A DNA stretch of 64,000 nt from Kribbella flavida DSM 17836 (lineage in GTDB: Bacteria > Actinomycetota > Actinomycetes > Propionibacteriales > Kribbellaceae): contig NC_013729.1 in NCBI RefSeq assembly GCF_000024345.1, positions 2,604,001 through 2,668,000 of the forward strand, written 5' to 3'. A model generated the notes under the pieces. It had not been told where the DNA came from, made no database searches, and saw only the letters and a program-made list of their open reading frames with translations. This document shows positions 9,187 to 17,289 of the stretch, one piece after another. Numbering within the stretch: position 1 is the first letter of the stretch; each line of letters opens with the position of its first letter. The position numbers and the translations under genes are program-made.

Positions 9187-10242
9187 TCAGGTCTCGCGGC
9201 GTTCGCCGACCGGGCCGCGGTGCAGCAGATCCTGGAGGCGGTTGACGACCGTGCGGGGACGCAGCACCGGGGTCCGGCCGGCGGCGGCATCCTTGAGGCC
9301 GTCGATCAGTTCGCGCAGCACCTCCGGGCCGTCGGAGCGCGGCTGCCAGTCCAGCTCGCGTTCGGCCCGTGAGCAGTCCATCAGCGGTACGGCGTACGCG
9401 AGGTCGATCCAGCCCGGGTCCAGCTGCTGGATCCGGGCGTGCCAACTGGCGGCCACTGTGGCGCGGACCGCGGCCGCCGGCACGTGCACCGCTCGCGCGG
9501 ACAGCGCCCGCGCGATCAACGTGGTGGTGACCGGGGTCGGCGCGCACACGTTGAACGCGCCGCCGGCCCGGCGTTCGAGGCAACGCGCGATCGCGTCGGC
9601 GACGTCGTCGGCGTGAACGACCGGAACGGCGAGCGCCCGGTCGAGCAGGACGAGCGGCACCAGCCCGATCGCCTTCGCCGGGACGAGCGCGGGCACGGCG
9701 TACCGGAGCAGCGCGCTGCCGGCTGTTCGCTGACCGACGATGCCCGGCCGCAACCGCGTGACGGTCGGGCCGTCGCCACCGTGCTCGAACTCGTCGAGCA
9801 GCCGCTCGGTCGCCGCCTTGTGCCGGCTGTACGGCGAACTGGGCACGCCGTCGGTCGGCCAGCTCTCGTCCACCGGCTCGTCGCCGCGCTTGGCGGAGTA
9901 GGCGCCGATCGACGACAGATGCAGCACGTGCGGTACGCCGGCCACCGCCGCCGCGCGCAGCACCTTCTCGGTGCCCCCGACCCCGACGCTCTCCAGGTAG
10001 TCCAGGTCGTGCGACGGCTGGAACGCCCACGCCAGGTGCACCACCGCGTCGGCGCCCTCGAAGACCTGGCGCAGCACGACCGTGGCGCTGTCGTCGGTGA
10101 GATCCACCGCCTGCCACTGGACGTCGCCGGGATCCTCCGGCGGACGGCGGCTCAGACCGACGAGCTCGTGCCCGTCGGGAGCCAGCCGACGCAGCAAAGC
10201 CGTTCCGAGGTTTCCGCTGGCACCCGTGATCACGATCCGCAT
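9187..10242 (-). CDS. NAD-dependent epimerase/dehydratase (extended SDR)
   Basis: A 351-residue extended short-chain dehydrogenase. The protein opens directly with the Rossmann motif MRIVITGASGNLG. The catalytic tyrosine and lysine are in YSRHK, in the usual context after a conserved serine strand (LHLSSIGAYS). The substrate-binding half is like sugar epimerases or flavonol-type reductases; no substrate can be assigned. ATG at 10242 was chosen because the nucleotide-binding motif begins at residue 2; the frame stays open upstream but encodes nothing recognisable. The gene stands alone, convergent with ppdK. Confidence 0.85.
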   Translation of the reverse strand: MRIVITGASGNLGTALLRRLAPDGHELVGLSRRPPEDPGDVQWQAVDLTDDSATVVLRQVFEGADAVVHLAWAFQPSHDLDYLESVGVGGTEKVLRAAAVAGVPHVLHLSSIGAYSAKRGDEPVDESWPTDGVPSSPYSRHKAATERLLDEFEHGGDGPTVTRLRPGIVGQRTAGSALLRYAVPALVPAKAIGLVPLVLLDRALAVPVVHADDVADAIARCLERRAGGAFNVCAPTPVTTTLIARALSARAVHVPAAAVRATVAASWHARIQQLDPGWIDLAYAVPLMDCSRAERELDWQPRSDGPEVLRELIDGLKDAAAGRTPVLRPRTVVNRLQDLLHRGPVGERRET

Positions 10243-10661
10243 GCTCTGCGGTACCCCGATCGGCGCGCCGAAATGCGGCGAGCGCCCGGCGCGGCCGTCG
10301 GCCTGCAGCCATGAGCCGGCAGGAGTTGACCTTCGGCGAGCTGTACGACCGGGGACGGCCGACCTGCTGTCGTCGTACTCCGTCCCCGCGGGCCTTGACA
10401 CCGCGGGCGTGTGACCGTCCGTACAGCTGCGTCGGCGGCCAGATCGAGGCGAACGGCGGCGCGGTCACGAAGCGTTACCTTGCTCTACTGACTGCAGCAA
10501 TTGGCCGGGCCGAAGCCTTGCGCCGGCCTCGTCCGGCAGTCCAAGATGGCCGGGCGGGAAGGGCATCACACGTCGACTTTCGGGTCTGACTCGAACCAGC
10601 CGCTGTGGCGGCTCGTGACTCCCTTCCCGCACCAAATCCCTTTTTCTTATAGGGTTCCGGC
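10243..10661. other. 419-base stretch without a recognised gene
   Basis: Short open frames on both strands show no family resemblance and no ribosome-binding site. The only structure seen is a modest hairpin (CCCGCGG at 10385-10391 with CCGCGGG at 10401-10407). The last 15 bases hold the probable promoter of the YciI gene. Confidence 0.5.
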
Positions 10662-10934
10662 ATGGCCTTGTTCGCTGTGCAGCTGACCTTCACCGACACC
10701 GACCGCCGCCTGCAGGTGCGCCCGGCGCACCGGGAGTACCTGACCTCGCTGAAGGAGTCGGGCAAGCTCGTCACCGCCGGCCCGTTCGGTGACCAGACCG
10801 GCGCGCTGCTGATCTACGACGTCGCCGACGAGGCCGAACTGCGCGAGATCCTCGCCGCCGACCCGTACACGCCGGCTGACGTCTACGAGATCGCCAGTCT
10901 CAAGGAGTGGCAGCCGCTGTTCCCGCTGGGCTGA
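10662..10934 (+). CDS. YciI-family protein
   Basis: A 90-residue protein with the YciI/muconolactone-isomerase-like ferredoxin fold. The conserved His-Asp pattern is present: PAHREYL near residue 25, then GPFGDQTGALLIYD and an acidic ADPY stretch near 66. Family members are small dimeric enzymes or accessory proteins of mostly unknown function; some act on muconolactone-type intermediates. ATG 10662 is preceded by TAGGGT (10650-10655) and six bases and has no ribosome-binding site, which suggests a leaderless transcript. It ends six bases before the convergent Phd-repeat gene. Confidence 0.85.
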   Translation: MALFAVQLTFTDTDRRLQVRPAHREYLTSLKESGKLVTAGPFGDQTGALLIYDVADEAELREILAADPYTPADVYEIASLKEWQPLFPLG

Positions 10935-10940
10935 GCCGGC

Positions 10941-12158
10941 TCAGGCCTCGGCGGCCTCGAGATCGAGGTGGTCGACGTACGCCCAGAACCAGCTGAGTGG
11001 CCCGAGCACCAGCTCCGGCTCGCCGCCGTCGTCCTCGATGAACAGCAGTGACCCCTGGCCGGCCTTGATGTCGTCCAGCACGGCGCCGCAGACCTCGATC
11101 GCGGCCTCGAAGGCGACCAGCTCCGGGCCGTTCTCCCAGTGCGGCTTGGGCAGCGGCAGCACCGGCGCGTCCTCGGTCCCGTCCAGGTCGACCGACACCT
11201 GCTGCAGCATCTCGTACAGGTCGTAGGAGATCAGTCCCGCCAGCGGGTGCCCGTCGACGCCGATCAGGTACGGGTCGTCGGCGCCCGAGCGGAAGCTGTC
11301 CCGCACCTCCGGCAGCGCGGCCGCCAGGTCGTCCACCTCGATGTACGGCGCCTCGGCGGGCTCCTCCTCCTGCTCGGCCAGCAGCCCGCTGCGCATCTGG
11401 TCGAACGAGTGCAGCAGATCGCTCAGCTCGCCGTGTGCGCCACCGTTCGGCGCCTTCTCGGCGCGCTGCTCCAGGTCCTTGAGGTGCTCGACCAGGTCGT
11501 CCTCGAAGTGCAGGTCGTAGCGCGGCAGCCCGGGCTCGCGGCCGGCGTTGATCTGGGCGACGATCTGGGTCGCGATCGGGCCGATCCGCTCGGCCAGCAC
11601 CTCCAGCGGGGTGGTCGGCTTCTCCTCGTCGTCGTGCACGCAGGAGTCGTCCTCGACCTTGCCCTCGCTCTCCATCGCCAGCAGCACCGAGAACGCCGGG
11701 AACGCGATCAGCGCGGCAGTCGCGAGCATGCCGTCGCCGATCAGCATCAGCGGGTTGCCGCCGGCCTCGGTCCGTCGCAGGTGGTCCGGCAGCAGCACCG
11801 CCGCCTGCTCGACGTTCACCTGGCTGGCGAGCGAGCTGAGCCCGTGGTCGGCGTCGACGCCGAGCAGCTCGATCAGCGTCTCCGAGCTCATGTCGAAGTT
11901 CGAGCGCAGGTAGTAGCGCAGCCAGCCGGCGTCGACCGGGTTGCCGAGCAGCTCCGCGATCCGGGCCCGGAAGTCGGCCAGGTCCGCGATCGCCAGCACG
12001 ACCAGCACCGGCTGGTCGCCGTCGCCGATCACCAGCGGCCGGGTGTCGCCGTTCTGGAAGCCGTCGATCACCTGGGCCAGGCTCTCGGCGGCCGCCTCCA
12101 GCGGCCAGGACTCGGCCTCGAACTCGGTCACACCGGCGGTGCTGACGTCGTCGGGCAT
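10941..12158 (-). CDS. Hypothetical protein built from four Phd/YefM-like repeats
   Basis: A 405-residue acidic protein with no family I recognise by name. Four segments follow one pattern: a helix with L-x(3)-[IVR], a short G or D turn, a strand such as PLVIGD, then a second strand and a helix. They lie at about residues 25-65 (GDTRPLVIGDGDQPVLVV), 120-160 (GGNPLMLIGDGMLATAAL), 276-318 (DDPYLIGVDGHPLAGLI) and 352-396 (GSLLFIEDDGGEPELVL). This pattern resembles the Phd/YefM antitoxin fold, normally present once in an 80-90 residue protein. Linkers are acidic. No toxin-like gene is adjacent. The family link is by eye only. ATG 12158 follows a GGAGAGGACCACC ribosome-binding region. Confidence 0.65.
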   Translation of the reverse strand: MPDDVSTAGVTEFEAESWPLEAAAESLAQVIDGFQNGDTRPLVIGDGDQPVLVVLAIADLADFRARIAELLGNPVDAGWLRYYLRSNFDMSSETLIELLGVDADHGLSSLASQVNVEQAAVLLPDHLRRTEAGGNPLMLIGDGMLATAALIAFPAFSVLLAMESEGKVEDDSCVHDDEEKPTTPLEVLAERIGPIATQIVAQINAGREPGLPRYDLHFEDDLVEHLKDLEQRAEKAPNGGAHGELSDLLHSFDQMRSGLLAEQEEEPAEAPYIEVDDLAAALPEVRDSFRSGADDPYLIGVDGHPLAGLISYDLYEMLQQVSVDLDGTEDAPVLPLPKPHWENGPELVAFEAAIEVCGAVLDDIKAGQGSLLFIEDDGGEPELVLGPLSWFWAYVDHLDLEAAEA

Positions 12159-12283
12159 CTGGTGGTCCTCTCCGAGGGCGGCGGCGGGGTGGCGCCTACT
12201 GTAGGGGGCGCGGGGTGCGGCAGCGGTGGCCGGTCGGTGCGAGGTGACCTCGGCTACGCTCGCAGCGGCGGGTCGGCGCAGCG

Positions 12284-12306
12284 ATATCTCACATGTGAGA
12301 TATGGT
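12284..12306 (+). promoter_or_regulatory. Palindromic operator overlapping the -10 box of the XRE-MurA gene
   Basis: ATATCTCACATGTGAGATAT (12284-12303) is a perfect 20-bp palindrome. Its last three bases overlap TATGGT (12301-12306), a good -10 box lying seven bases before ATG 12314. The layout suggests a leaderless mRNA repressed by a dimeric HTH protein bound over the promoter. The obvious candidate is the XRE domain of the gene product itself. Confidence 0.75.
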
Positions 12307-12313
12307 CCGGCCC

Positions 12314-13840
12314 ATGACCGATGACTACCTGAGCCGGATCGGAAACCTGATCCGTGACGCCCGCAAGCACCGCGGCTGGACGCAGACCCAGCTCGCCGAC
12401 GTGCTCGGCACCAGCCAGAGTGCCGTCAACCGGATCGAAAAGGGTCATCAGAACCTCACTCTCGAGATGCTCGCCCGCATCGGCGAGGCCCTCGACTCCG
12501 AAATTGTCTCTCTCGGTGGCGGTCCGGTCCACCTTCGGGTGGCCGGCGGCCGGCAGTTGTCCGGGTCGATCGACGTCAAGTCCAGCAAGAACGCCGGCGT
12601 CGCGCTGCTGTGCGCCAGCCTGCTGAACAAGGGCCGCACCACGCTGCGCAAGGTGGCCCGGATCGAGGAGGTCAACCGGCTGCTCGAGGTGCTGAACTCG
12701 ATCGGCGTGAAGACCACCTGGCTGAACGACGCCGGCGACCTGGAGATCGTGCCGCCGGAGCACCTGGACCTGTCCGCGATGGACGCCGAGGCGGCTCGGC
12801 GTACCCGCAGCATCATCATGTTCCTCGGCCCGCTGCTGCACCGCGAGGACACCTTTCAGCTCCCGTACGCCGGGGGCTGCGACCTGGGCACCCGGACCGT
12901 CGAGCCGCACATGTCGGCGCTGCGGCCGTTCGGCCTGGACATCAAGGCGACCGGTGGCGAGTACCACGCGATGGTGAACCGGGCGGTCACGCCGGGCAAG
13001 CCGATCGTGCTGACCGAGCGCGGCGACACGGTGACCGAGAACGCGATCATGGCCGCCGCGAGGCACGACGGCGTCACCGTGATCCGCAACGCCAGCTCGA
13101 ACTACATGGTCCAGGACCTGTGCTTCTACCTGGACCTGCTCGGCGTACGGATCGACGGCGTCGGCAGCACCACGCTGACCGTGCACGGCAAGGCGGAGAT
13201 CGACGTGGACGTCGACTACGCGCCGTCGGAGGATCCGATCGAGGCGATGAGCCTGCTCACCGCCGCGATCGTGACCGGCTCGGAGATCACCATCCGGCGC
13301 GCGCCGGTGGAGTTCCTGGAGATCGAGCTGGCGCTGCTGGAGGAGATGGGGCTGGACTACAGCCGCTCGCAGGAGTACCTGGCCGAGAACGGCCGGACCC
13401 GGCTGGTCGACCTGACCACCCGGCCGTCGACGCTGCACGCGCCGATCGACAAGATCCACCCGATGCCGTTCCCGGGCCTGAACATCGACAACCTGCCGTT
13501 CTTCGCGGTGATCGCGGCGACCGCGACCGGGCAGACGCTGATCCACGACTGGGTCTACGAGAACCGCGCGATCTACCTGACCGACCTGAACAAGCTCGGC
13601 GGCCGGGTCAAGCTGCTCGACCCGCACCGGGTGATGGTCGAAGGGCCGACGCACTTCTCCGGTGCCGAGATCATGTGCCCGCCGGCGCTGCGCCCGGCGG
13701 TCGTCACGCTGATCGCGATGATGGCCGCGAAGGGCACGTCGGTGCTGCGCTCGGTCTACGTGATCAACCGCGGCTACGAGGACCTGGCCACCCGGCTGAA
13801 CTCGCTAGGCGCCCAGATCGAGACGTTCCGCGACATCTGA
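12314..13840 (+). CDS. XRE-family helix-turn-helix fused to UDP-GlcNAc 1-carboxyvinyltransferase (MurA-like)
   Basis: A 508-residue fusion. Residues 6-62 are an XRE/HTH_3 domain (TQTQLADVLGTSQSAVNRIE). Residues 72-508 form an EPSP-synthase/MurA fold. MurA active-site landmarks are kept: K92-N93 in SSKNAG and the PEP-reactive Cys189 in AGGCDLGTR. Ordinary MurA (about 420 residues) makes enolpyruvyl-UDP-GlcNAc, the first committed step to peptidoglycan. The fused form is known in actinomycetes, usually beside a separate murA, and its role is unclear; it may be a self-regulated enzyme or a sensor. ATG 12314 fits the leaderless spacing; ATG 12302 lies inside the operator and would add four residues. 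The last 36 bases overlap the convergent hydrolase gene. Confidence 0.88.
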   Translation: MTDDYLSRIGNLIRDARKHRGWTQTQLADVLGTSQSAVNRIEKGHQNLTLEMLARIGEALDSEIVSLGGGPVHLRVAGGRQLSGSIDVKSSKNAGVALLCASLLNKGRTTLRKVARIEEVNRLLEVLNSIGVKTTWLNDAGDLEIVPPEHLDLSAMDAEAARRTRSIIMFLGPLLHREDTFQLPYAGGCDLGTRTVEPHMSALRPFGLDIKATGGEYHAMVNRAVTPGKPIVLTERGDTVTENAIMAAARHDGVTVIRNASSNYMVQDLCFYLDLLGVRIDGVGSTTLTVHGKAEIDVDVDYAPSEDPIEAMSLLTAAIVTGSEITIRRAPVEFLEIELALLEEMGLDYSRSQEYLAENGRTRLVDLTTRPSTLHAPIDKIHPMPFPGLNIDNLPFFAVIAATATGQTLIHDWVYENRAIYLTDLNKLGGRVKLLDPHRVMVEGPTHFSGAEIMCPPALRPAVVTLIAMMAAKGTSVLRSVYVINRGYEDLATRLNSLGAQIETFRDI

Positions 13841-14650
13841 ACCCCGCAGGAAGGCAACGGCCTCGGCGACCACGTCCGGATCGGTCATGATCCGGCGGTG
13901 GCCGAGGCCGGTCGTCTGCCGGAACGTCGCCCGCGGCCCGTACGCCGTCAGCAGCCGCGGCGCCTGGTCCGGGGTCACCACGTCGTCCTCGTCGTTGTGG
14001 ATCGAGAGCAGGTCGACCGAGCCCGGGCCGACCGAGAACCTGGTCCAGATGTCGCGGTCCCCGGCGAACAGCCTGCGCTCGATCGAGCGTCGCAGCGCCT
14101 GGTTCGCCCGGGGGCCGAGGCCCAGCGCGCGGCAGAACGCGTCGGCCAGGTAGTCGAAGTCGGCGAACCCGCTGATCGTCACCACCCGTTCGGCCGCGAC
14201 GCCACCGCGCAGCGCGTACAGCACGAACGGAACGCCGAGCGAGTGCGCGACGACGCCGTCGAACCCGCCGTACCGGGTCGCCAGCGACCGGATCACGCGC
14301 TCGTGGTCGAGGATCGTGCCGGCCGGTCCGGGGCTGTCGCCGTGGCCGGGGGCGTCGTACGAGACCGGGCTGTAGCCCAGCTCCAGGAGCCGCTCGATGA
14401 AGACCACGAACCGCGAGGCGCGCGACCGCCAGCCGTGCACCAGCAGCACCGGCCGCTCGCCGTCACCCCACGCGTAGGTCACCACGCCGTCGACCACCTC
14501 GACCCGTGCGGCCTCGTGCACCGCCAGCTCGCTCGGACGCACCTTGCCCCGCCGTAACGGGCGCCGCCACAACTCGAACGCCGCCCGCCCCGCGGCCTCC
14601 GGCGACACCGCCGCCAGCGCCTGCAGTCCAGCCCCCACCACGCGAACCAT
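13805..14650 (-). CDS. Alpha/beta hydrolase
   Basis: A 281-residue alpha/beta-fold hydrolase. It shows an oxyanion-loop motif (LLVHGW), the strand YDAPGHGDSPG, and the nucleophile elbow AHSLG with Ser at about 132. A late GLGHRR provides the likely catalytic histidine. The substrate is unknown; esterase or lipase-like activity is the family expectation. ATG 14650 was chosen because it overlaps the upstream TGA (TGATG), indicating translational coupling with the TIGR03086 gene, and GAGAGG precedes it. The 3' end overlaps the convergent XRE-MurA gene by 36 bases. Confidence 0.82.
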   Translation of the reverse strand: MVRVVGAGLQALAAVSPEAAGRAAFELWRRPLRRGKVRPSELAVHEAARVEVVDGVVTYAWGDGERPVLLVHGWRSRASRFVVFIERLLELGYSPVSYDAPGHGDSPGPAGTILDHERVIRSLATRYGGFDGVVAHSLGVPFVLYALRGGVAAERVVTISGFADFDYLADAFCRALGLGPRANQALRRSIERRLFAGDRDIWTRFSVGPGSVDLLSIHNDEDDVVTPDQAPRLLTAYGPRATFRQTTGLGHRRIMTDPDVVAEAVAFLRGSDVAERLDLGA

Positions 14651-15240
14651 CAGCTGTTCACCTCTCCGCTTGTCCATCCTGGGTCCCGGCCGGTCAGGCC
14701 GAGGAACTTGTCGTTGGCCGAGGTGTCCTCGGCGATCGCCACGACGGGCGCGAACGCGCTTCCGTCCGGGCGGTCGGCCGGGATCAGCGCGGCGTACTGG
14801 ATGGCTGCCTCGGCCAGCCGTGGCGGCATCGGGTCCGCCAGGCCGATCGCCCGCGCGATGTCCCAGCTGTGCGCCAGGTAGTCGACGAAGTGCATCGCAA
14901 TCGCGACCCGGGCCGGGAACACCCCGAACTCGCGGACCTCGACCGGTGCTTCCAGGTCGGCGATCCGGAACGCCCCGGTCACCAGGTTCACCGACTCCGC
15001 GAAATCCTCCAGCGCGGTCTCCGGCCGGCCCGGCTGCCAGATCTCAGGGTTGACCGCGCCGGGCGGATTGATCACGTTGGCCGCGAAGCCGCGGTTCTCC
15101 GCGACTTGATGGGCCAGCAGTTCGCCCAGGGACCACTGCGTGCACGGCGTCGGCAGGTCGAGCTGGTCCGGCCGGACCTGCCCCACCACAGCCAGGCACA
15201 CGGCCGCGGCCGCTTCGTCCAACACCCGAGGATCGTTCAC
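14650..15240 (-). CDS. TIGR03086-family metal-binding protein (DinB/mycothiol maleylpyruvate isomerase fold)
   Basis: A 196-residue protein with the TIGR03086 pattern: the N-terminal DLPTPCTQWSLGELLAHQV, with the first metal-ligand histidine, then HFVDYLAHSWDIARAIG, with the paired histidines of the metal site. The fold is the four-helix bundle shared with mycothiol-dependent enzymes of actinomycetes. The reaction is unknown. It is the first gene of a two-gene operon with the alpha/beta hydrolase. It is divergent from a TetR gene, with a dyad operator over its TATAGT -10 box, so TetR control is likely. Confidence 0.85.
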   Translation of the reverse strand: MNDPRVLDEAAAAVCLAVVGQVRPDQLDLPTPCTQWSLGELLAHQVAENRGFAANVINPPGAVNPEIWQPGRPETALEDFAESVNLVTGAFRIADLEAPVEVREFGVFPARVAIAMHFVDYLAHSWDIARAIGLADPMPPRLAEAAIQYAALIPADRPDGSAFAPVVAIAEDTSANDKFLGLTGRDPGWTSGEVNS

Positions 15241-15262
15241 CGGTCTCCTTCACTCGACGAAA

Positions 15263-15283
15263 CTATACGAACGATCGTATTAT
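15263..15283. promoter_or_regulatory. Divergent promoter with TetR-type operator
   Basis: ATACGA-ACGA-TCGTAT (15265-15280) is an inverted repeat with perfect six-base arms. It overlaps TATAGT read on the minus strand (15268-15263, -10 box for the TIGR03086 operon) and TATTAT on the plus strand (15278-15283, -10 box for the tetR gene). One bound repressor would silence both promoters. Confidence 0.7.
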
Positions 15284-15340
15284 TAGTTCGGCCGGGGGCA
15301 GCCGTCAACGGCCTTAGGATTTCGGTCCGAGGAGGTGGCG

Positions 15341-15976
15341 ATGGGGACGACCCGGGTGGACGGCCGGCTGGTCCGCGGTGACCAGACGCGTCGCGCCGTG
15401 CTGCGCGCCGCGGTGGACATCGCCTCGGTCGACGGCCTCGAAGGGTTGTCGATCGGCCGCCTCGCCAAGGAGCTCCAGATCAGCAAGAGCGGCCTGTTCG
15501 CGCACTTCGGCTCCAAGGAGGAGCTGCAGCTGGCCACCGTTCGTGCTGCCCGCGCGATCTACGCCCGAGCCGTCGTCGAGCCCGCGTACGCCGTACCGCC
15601 GGGCGTCGGTCGGGTCTGGGCGCTCAGCGAGAGCTGGCTCGACTACTCGCGCCGGCGGGTCTTCCCTGGCGGCTGCTTCTTCGCCAAGACCTCCCACGAG
15701 TTCGGCGCGCGGCCCGGCGGCGTGCGCGACTACCTGGCCGAGGTCAACGGCGAGTGGATGGCTCTGGTCGAGCAGGTTGTCGCCGAGGCGGTCGAGCTGG
15801 GGGAGTTGGACGCCGATCCGGCGCACCTCGCGTTCGAGCTGAACGCCTTCTACGACTCGGCCAACCTCGCCTCGCTGCTGCGCGACGACCACGACACGAT
15901 CTACGGCCAGGCCCGAACGGCGATCCGTGCCCGCCTGCAGTCGGCCGCCCCGGCCGGCACCCCGCTGCCCTGGTGA
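15341..15976 (+). CDS. TetR/AcrR-family transcriptional regulator
   Basis: A 211-residue TetR regulator. The HTH covers about residues 15-62, ending in the classic ISKSGLFAHFGSKEELQLATV. The C-terminal ligand domain carries FPGGCFFAKTSHEFGARPG, a pattern seen in a TetR C-terminal family. The ligand is unknown. ATG 15341 is preceded by GAGGAGG at ideal spacing; the in-frame GTG at 15335 lies inside that ribosome-binding site. It is divergent from the TIGR03086/hydrolase operon across the dyad at 15265-15280, which makes it the likely local repressor and an autoregulator. Confidence 0.9.
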   Translation: MGTTRVDGRLVRGDQTRRAVLRAAVDIASVDGLEGLSIGRLAKELQISKSGLFAHFGSKEELQLATVRAARAIYARAVVEPAYAVPPGVGRVWALSESWLDYSRRRVFPGGCFFAKTSHEFGARPGGVRDYLAEVNGEWMALVEQVVAEAVELGELDADPAHLAFELNAFYDSANLASLLRDDHDTIYGQARTAIRARLQSAAPAGTPLPW

Positions 15977-16019
15977 CTTCCGCCGAAATCTGTCGGTGGC
16001 GGCCCCTACTGTGCGAGGT

Positions 16020-16634
16020 ATGCGGCCACATGTGGTGGGTCATCTGGCGGTCTCGGTGGACGGAGCGACCGCCGGCTTCGACGTGGACCTGGCCCGGTTC
16101 TACGCGATGGCGACGTTGTGGCAGGAGGACGTGACGCTGGTCGGCGCGGACACGATCCTCGCCCAGGAGGCCGCGGTCCGCTCGGCGCCGCAGCCGGGTC
16201 CGCGGGAAGCTGGTCCGTTGCTCGCGGTCGTCGACAGCCGGGCACGGGTGCGCGAGTGGGAGGGCCTGCGCAACCTCGGCCACTGGTCCGACGTCCTCGC
16301 CCTGTACGCCGATCAAACCCCGGCCCGGCCGCCGGACAGCACAACGCCTGAGCTGGTCACCGGGTACGACCGCGTCGACCTCGCCGAGACCCTGCAGTGG
16401 CTGGGCAAGAGGCGGGACGCTCGAGTGGTGCGCGTCGACACCGGCGGCACGCTGCTCGGCGTACTGCTCGAGCTCGGTCTCGTCGACGAGCTCAGCCTGC
16501 TGATCCATCCGGTCGTCGTCGGCTCCGGCCCCCGCTGGCACGGCGATTTCACCGGCCGGCTCGACCTGGCGCCGGCCAATGTCGAGGTCTTCGAGCGCGG
16601 CGTCGTCTGGCTGCGCTACTGCGTCTCCGGCTGA
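16020..16634 (+). CDS. Dihydrofolate reductase / RibD C-terminal-like reductase
   Basis: A 204-residue protein of the RibD_C/DHFR-like fold. It shows the family N-terminus HVVGHLAVSVDGATAG, the nucleotide loop region VRVDTGGTLLGVLLELGLVDEL and the LLIHPVVVGSG strand. These proteins reduce pterin-like or riboflavin-precursor substrates with NADPH; the exact substrate here is unknown. ATG 16020 is seven bases after TACTGT (16007-16012) and has no ribosome-binding site, which points to a leaderless transcript. The gene follows tetR by 43 bases with its own promoter. Confidence 0.82.
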   Translation: MRPHVVGHLAVSVDGATAGFDVDLARFYAMATLWQEDVTLVGADTILAQEAAVRSAPQPGPREAGPLLAVVDSRARVREWEGLRNLGHWSDVLALYADQTPARPPDSTTPELVTGYDRVDLAETLQWLGKRRDARVVRVDTGGTLLGVLLELGLVDELSLLIHPVVVGSGPRWHGDFTGRLDLAPANVEVFERGVVWLRYCVSG

Positions 16635-16718
16635 CCTCTTTCCCGCTCCGGGAACAAACCGGCGACGTGCGCCGTTGAACTGGGTACACTGTACGGAGTT
16701 TACCCGGGAGGAGATGTC

Positions 16719-17144
16719 TTGACCGAGACACAGCAGGTGCCGACGGCCGGATTCGTGCCGAGCGAGGCGGACGTGGCGAGCGTGCTGCAGTGGTTCGAGC
16801 GGTTCGACGCGCTGGCCGCGGCGCAGGACTACGAGGGCATGGCCGACGTCGCGGTCTTCCCGCTCAACGAGGTGACCGACGACGGGAAGGGCAACGGCAA
16901 GGCCGAGCAGCTCGGGCGGGAGTCGTACGTCGCCCAGATGGCGCAGGTGATGGGTGGCGCGGGTGACGTTCAGCTGAGCACGACGCGCACTCCGCACTTC
17001 CTGTCCGACAGCCTGGTCTTCGTGATCAGCGACGGCACGATGACGTACGAGGGTCACGTCACGCCGATCCGCTACGGCGATCTGCTGATCCGGATCGACG
17101 GCGAGTGGAAGTTCCAGACCATGGTTCAAGGAGGGTGGGCCTAG
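16719..17144 (+). CDS. NTF2-like / SnoaL-type protein
   Basis: A 141-residue cytoplasmic protein resembling the NTF2-like cone fold (SnoaL/DUF4440). A helical N-terminus (VASVLQWFERFDALAAAQDYEGMADV) is followed by a beta-sheet with alternating hydrophobics and the ending RIDGEWKFQTMVQGGWA. Function cannot be assigned. The start codon is TTG, supported by GGGAGGAG about six bases upstream. A -10-like TACACT (16685-16690) lies within the small dyad GTACACTGTAC (16684-16694), which may be a regulator site. A GC-rich hairpin follows the gene. Confidence 0.7.
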   Translation: MTETQQVPTAGFVPSEADVASVLQWFERFDALAAAQDYEGMADVAVFPLNEVTDDGKGNGKAEQLGRESYVAQMAQVMGGAGDVQLSTTRTPHFLSDSLVFVISDGTMTYEGHVTPIRYGDLLIRIDGEWKFQTMVQGGWA

Positions 17145-17224
17145 GGGTGTCCGGCCGACTCGTGTGGTGCAGGTCACTTCGGTGGCTTGTCACATCGGGT
17201 CGGCCGCAGGAGTCAAGTGTTCGT

Positions 17225-17258
17225 CCGGCCGGCCCCGCCGTACGACGGGGCCGGCCGG
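17225..17258 (+). terminator. GC-rich hairpin after the NTF2-like gene
   Basis: CCGGCCGGCCCCG (17225-17237) pairs perfectly with CGGGGCCGGCCGG (17246-17258) around an eight-base loop. It probably separates the NTF2-like gene from the oxidoreductase gene, though its closeness to the next ribosome-binding site also allows a leader-structure role. Confidence 0.65.
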
Positions 17259-17289
17259 CGCGGAACAGAACCTCCTCGGAAGGAACACC

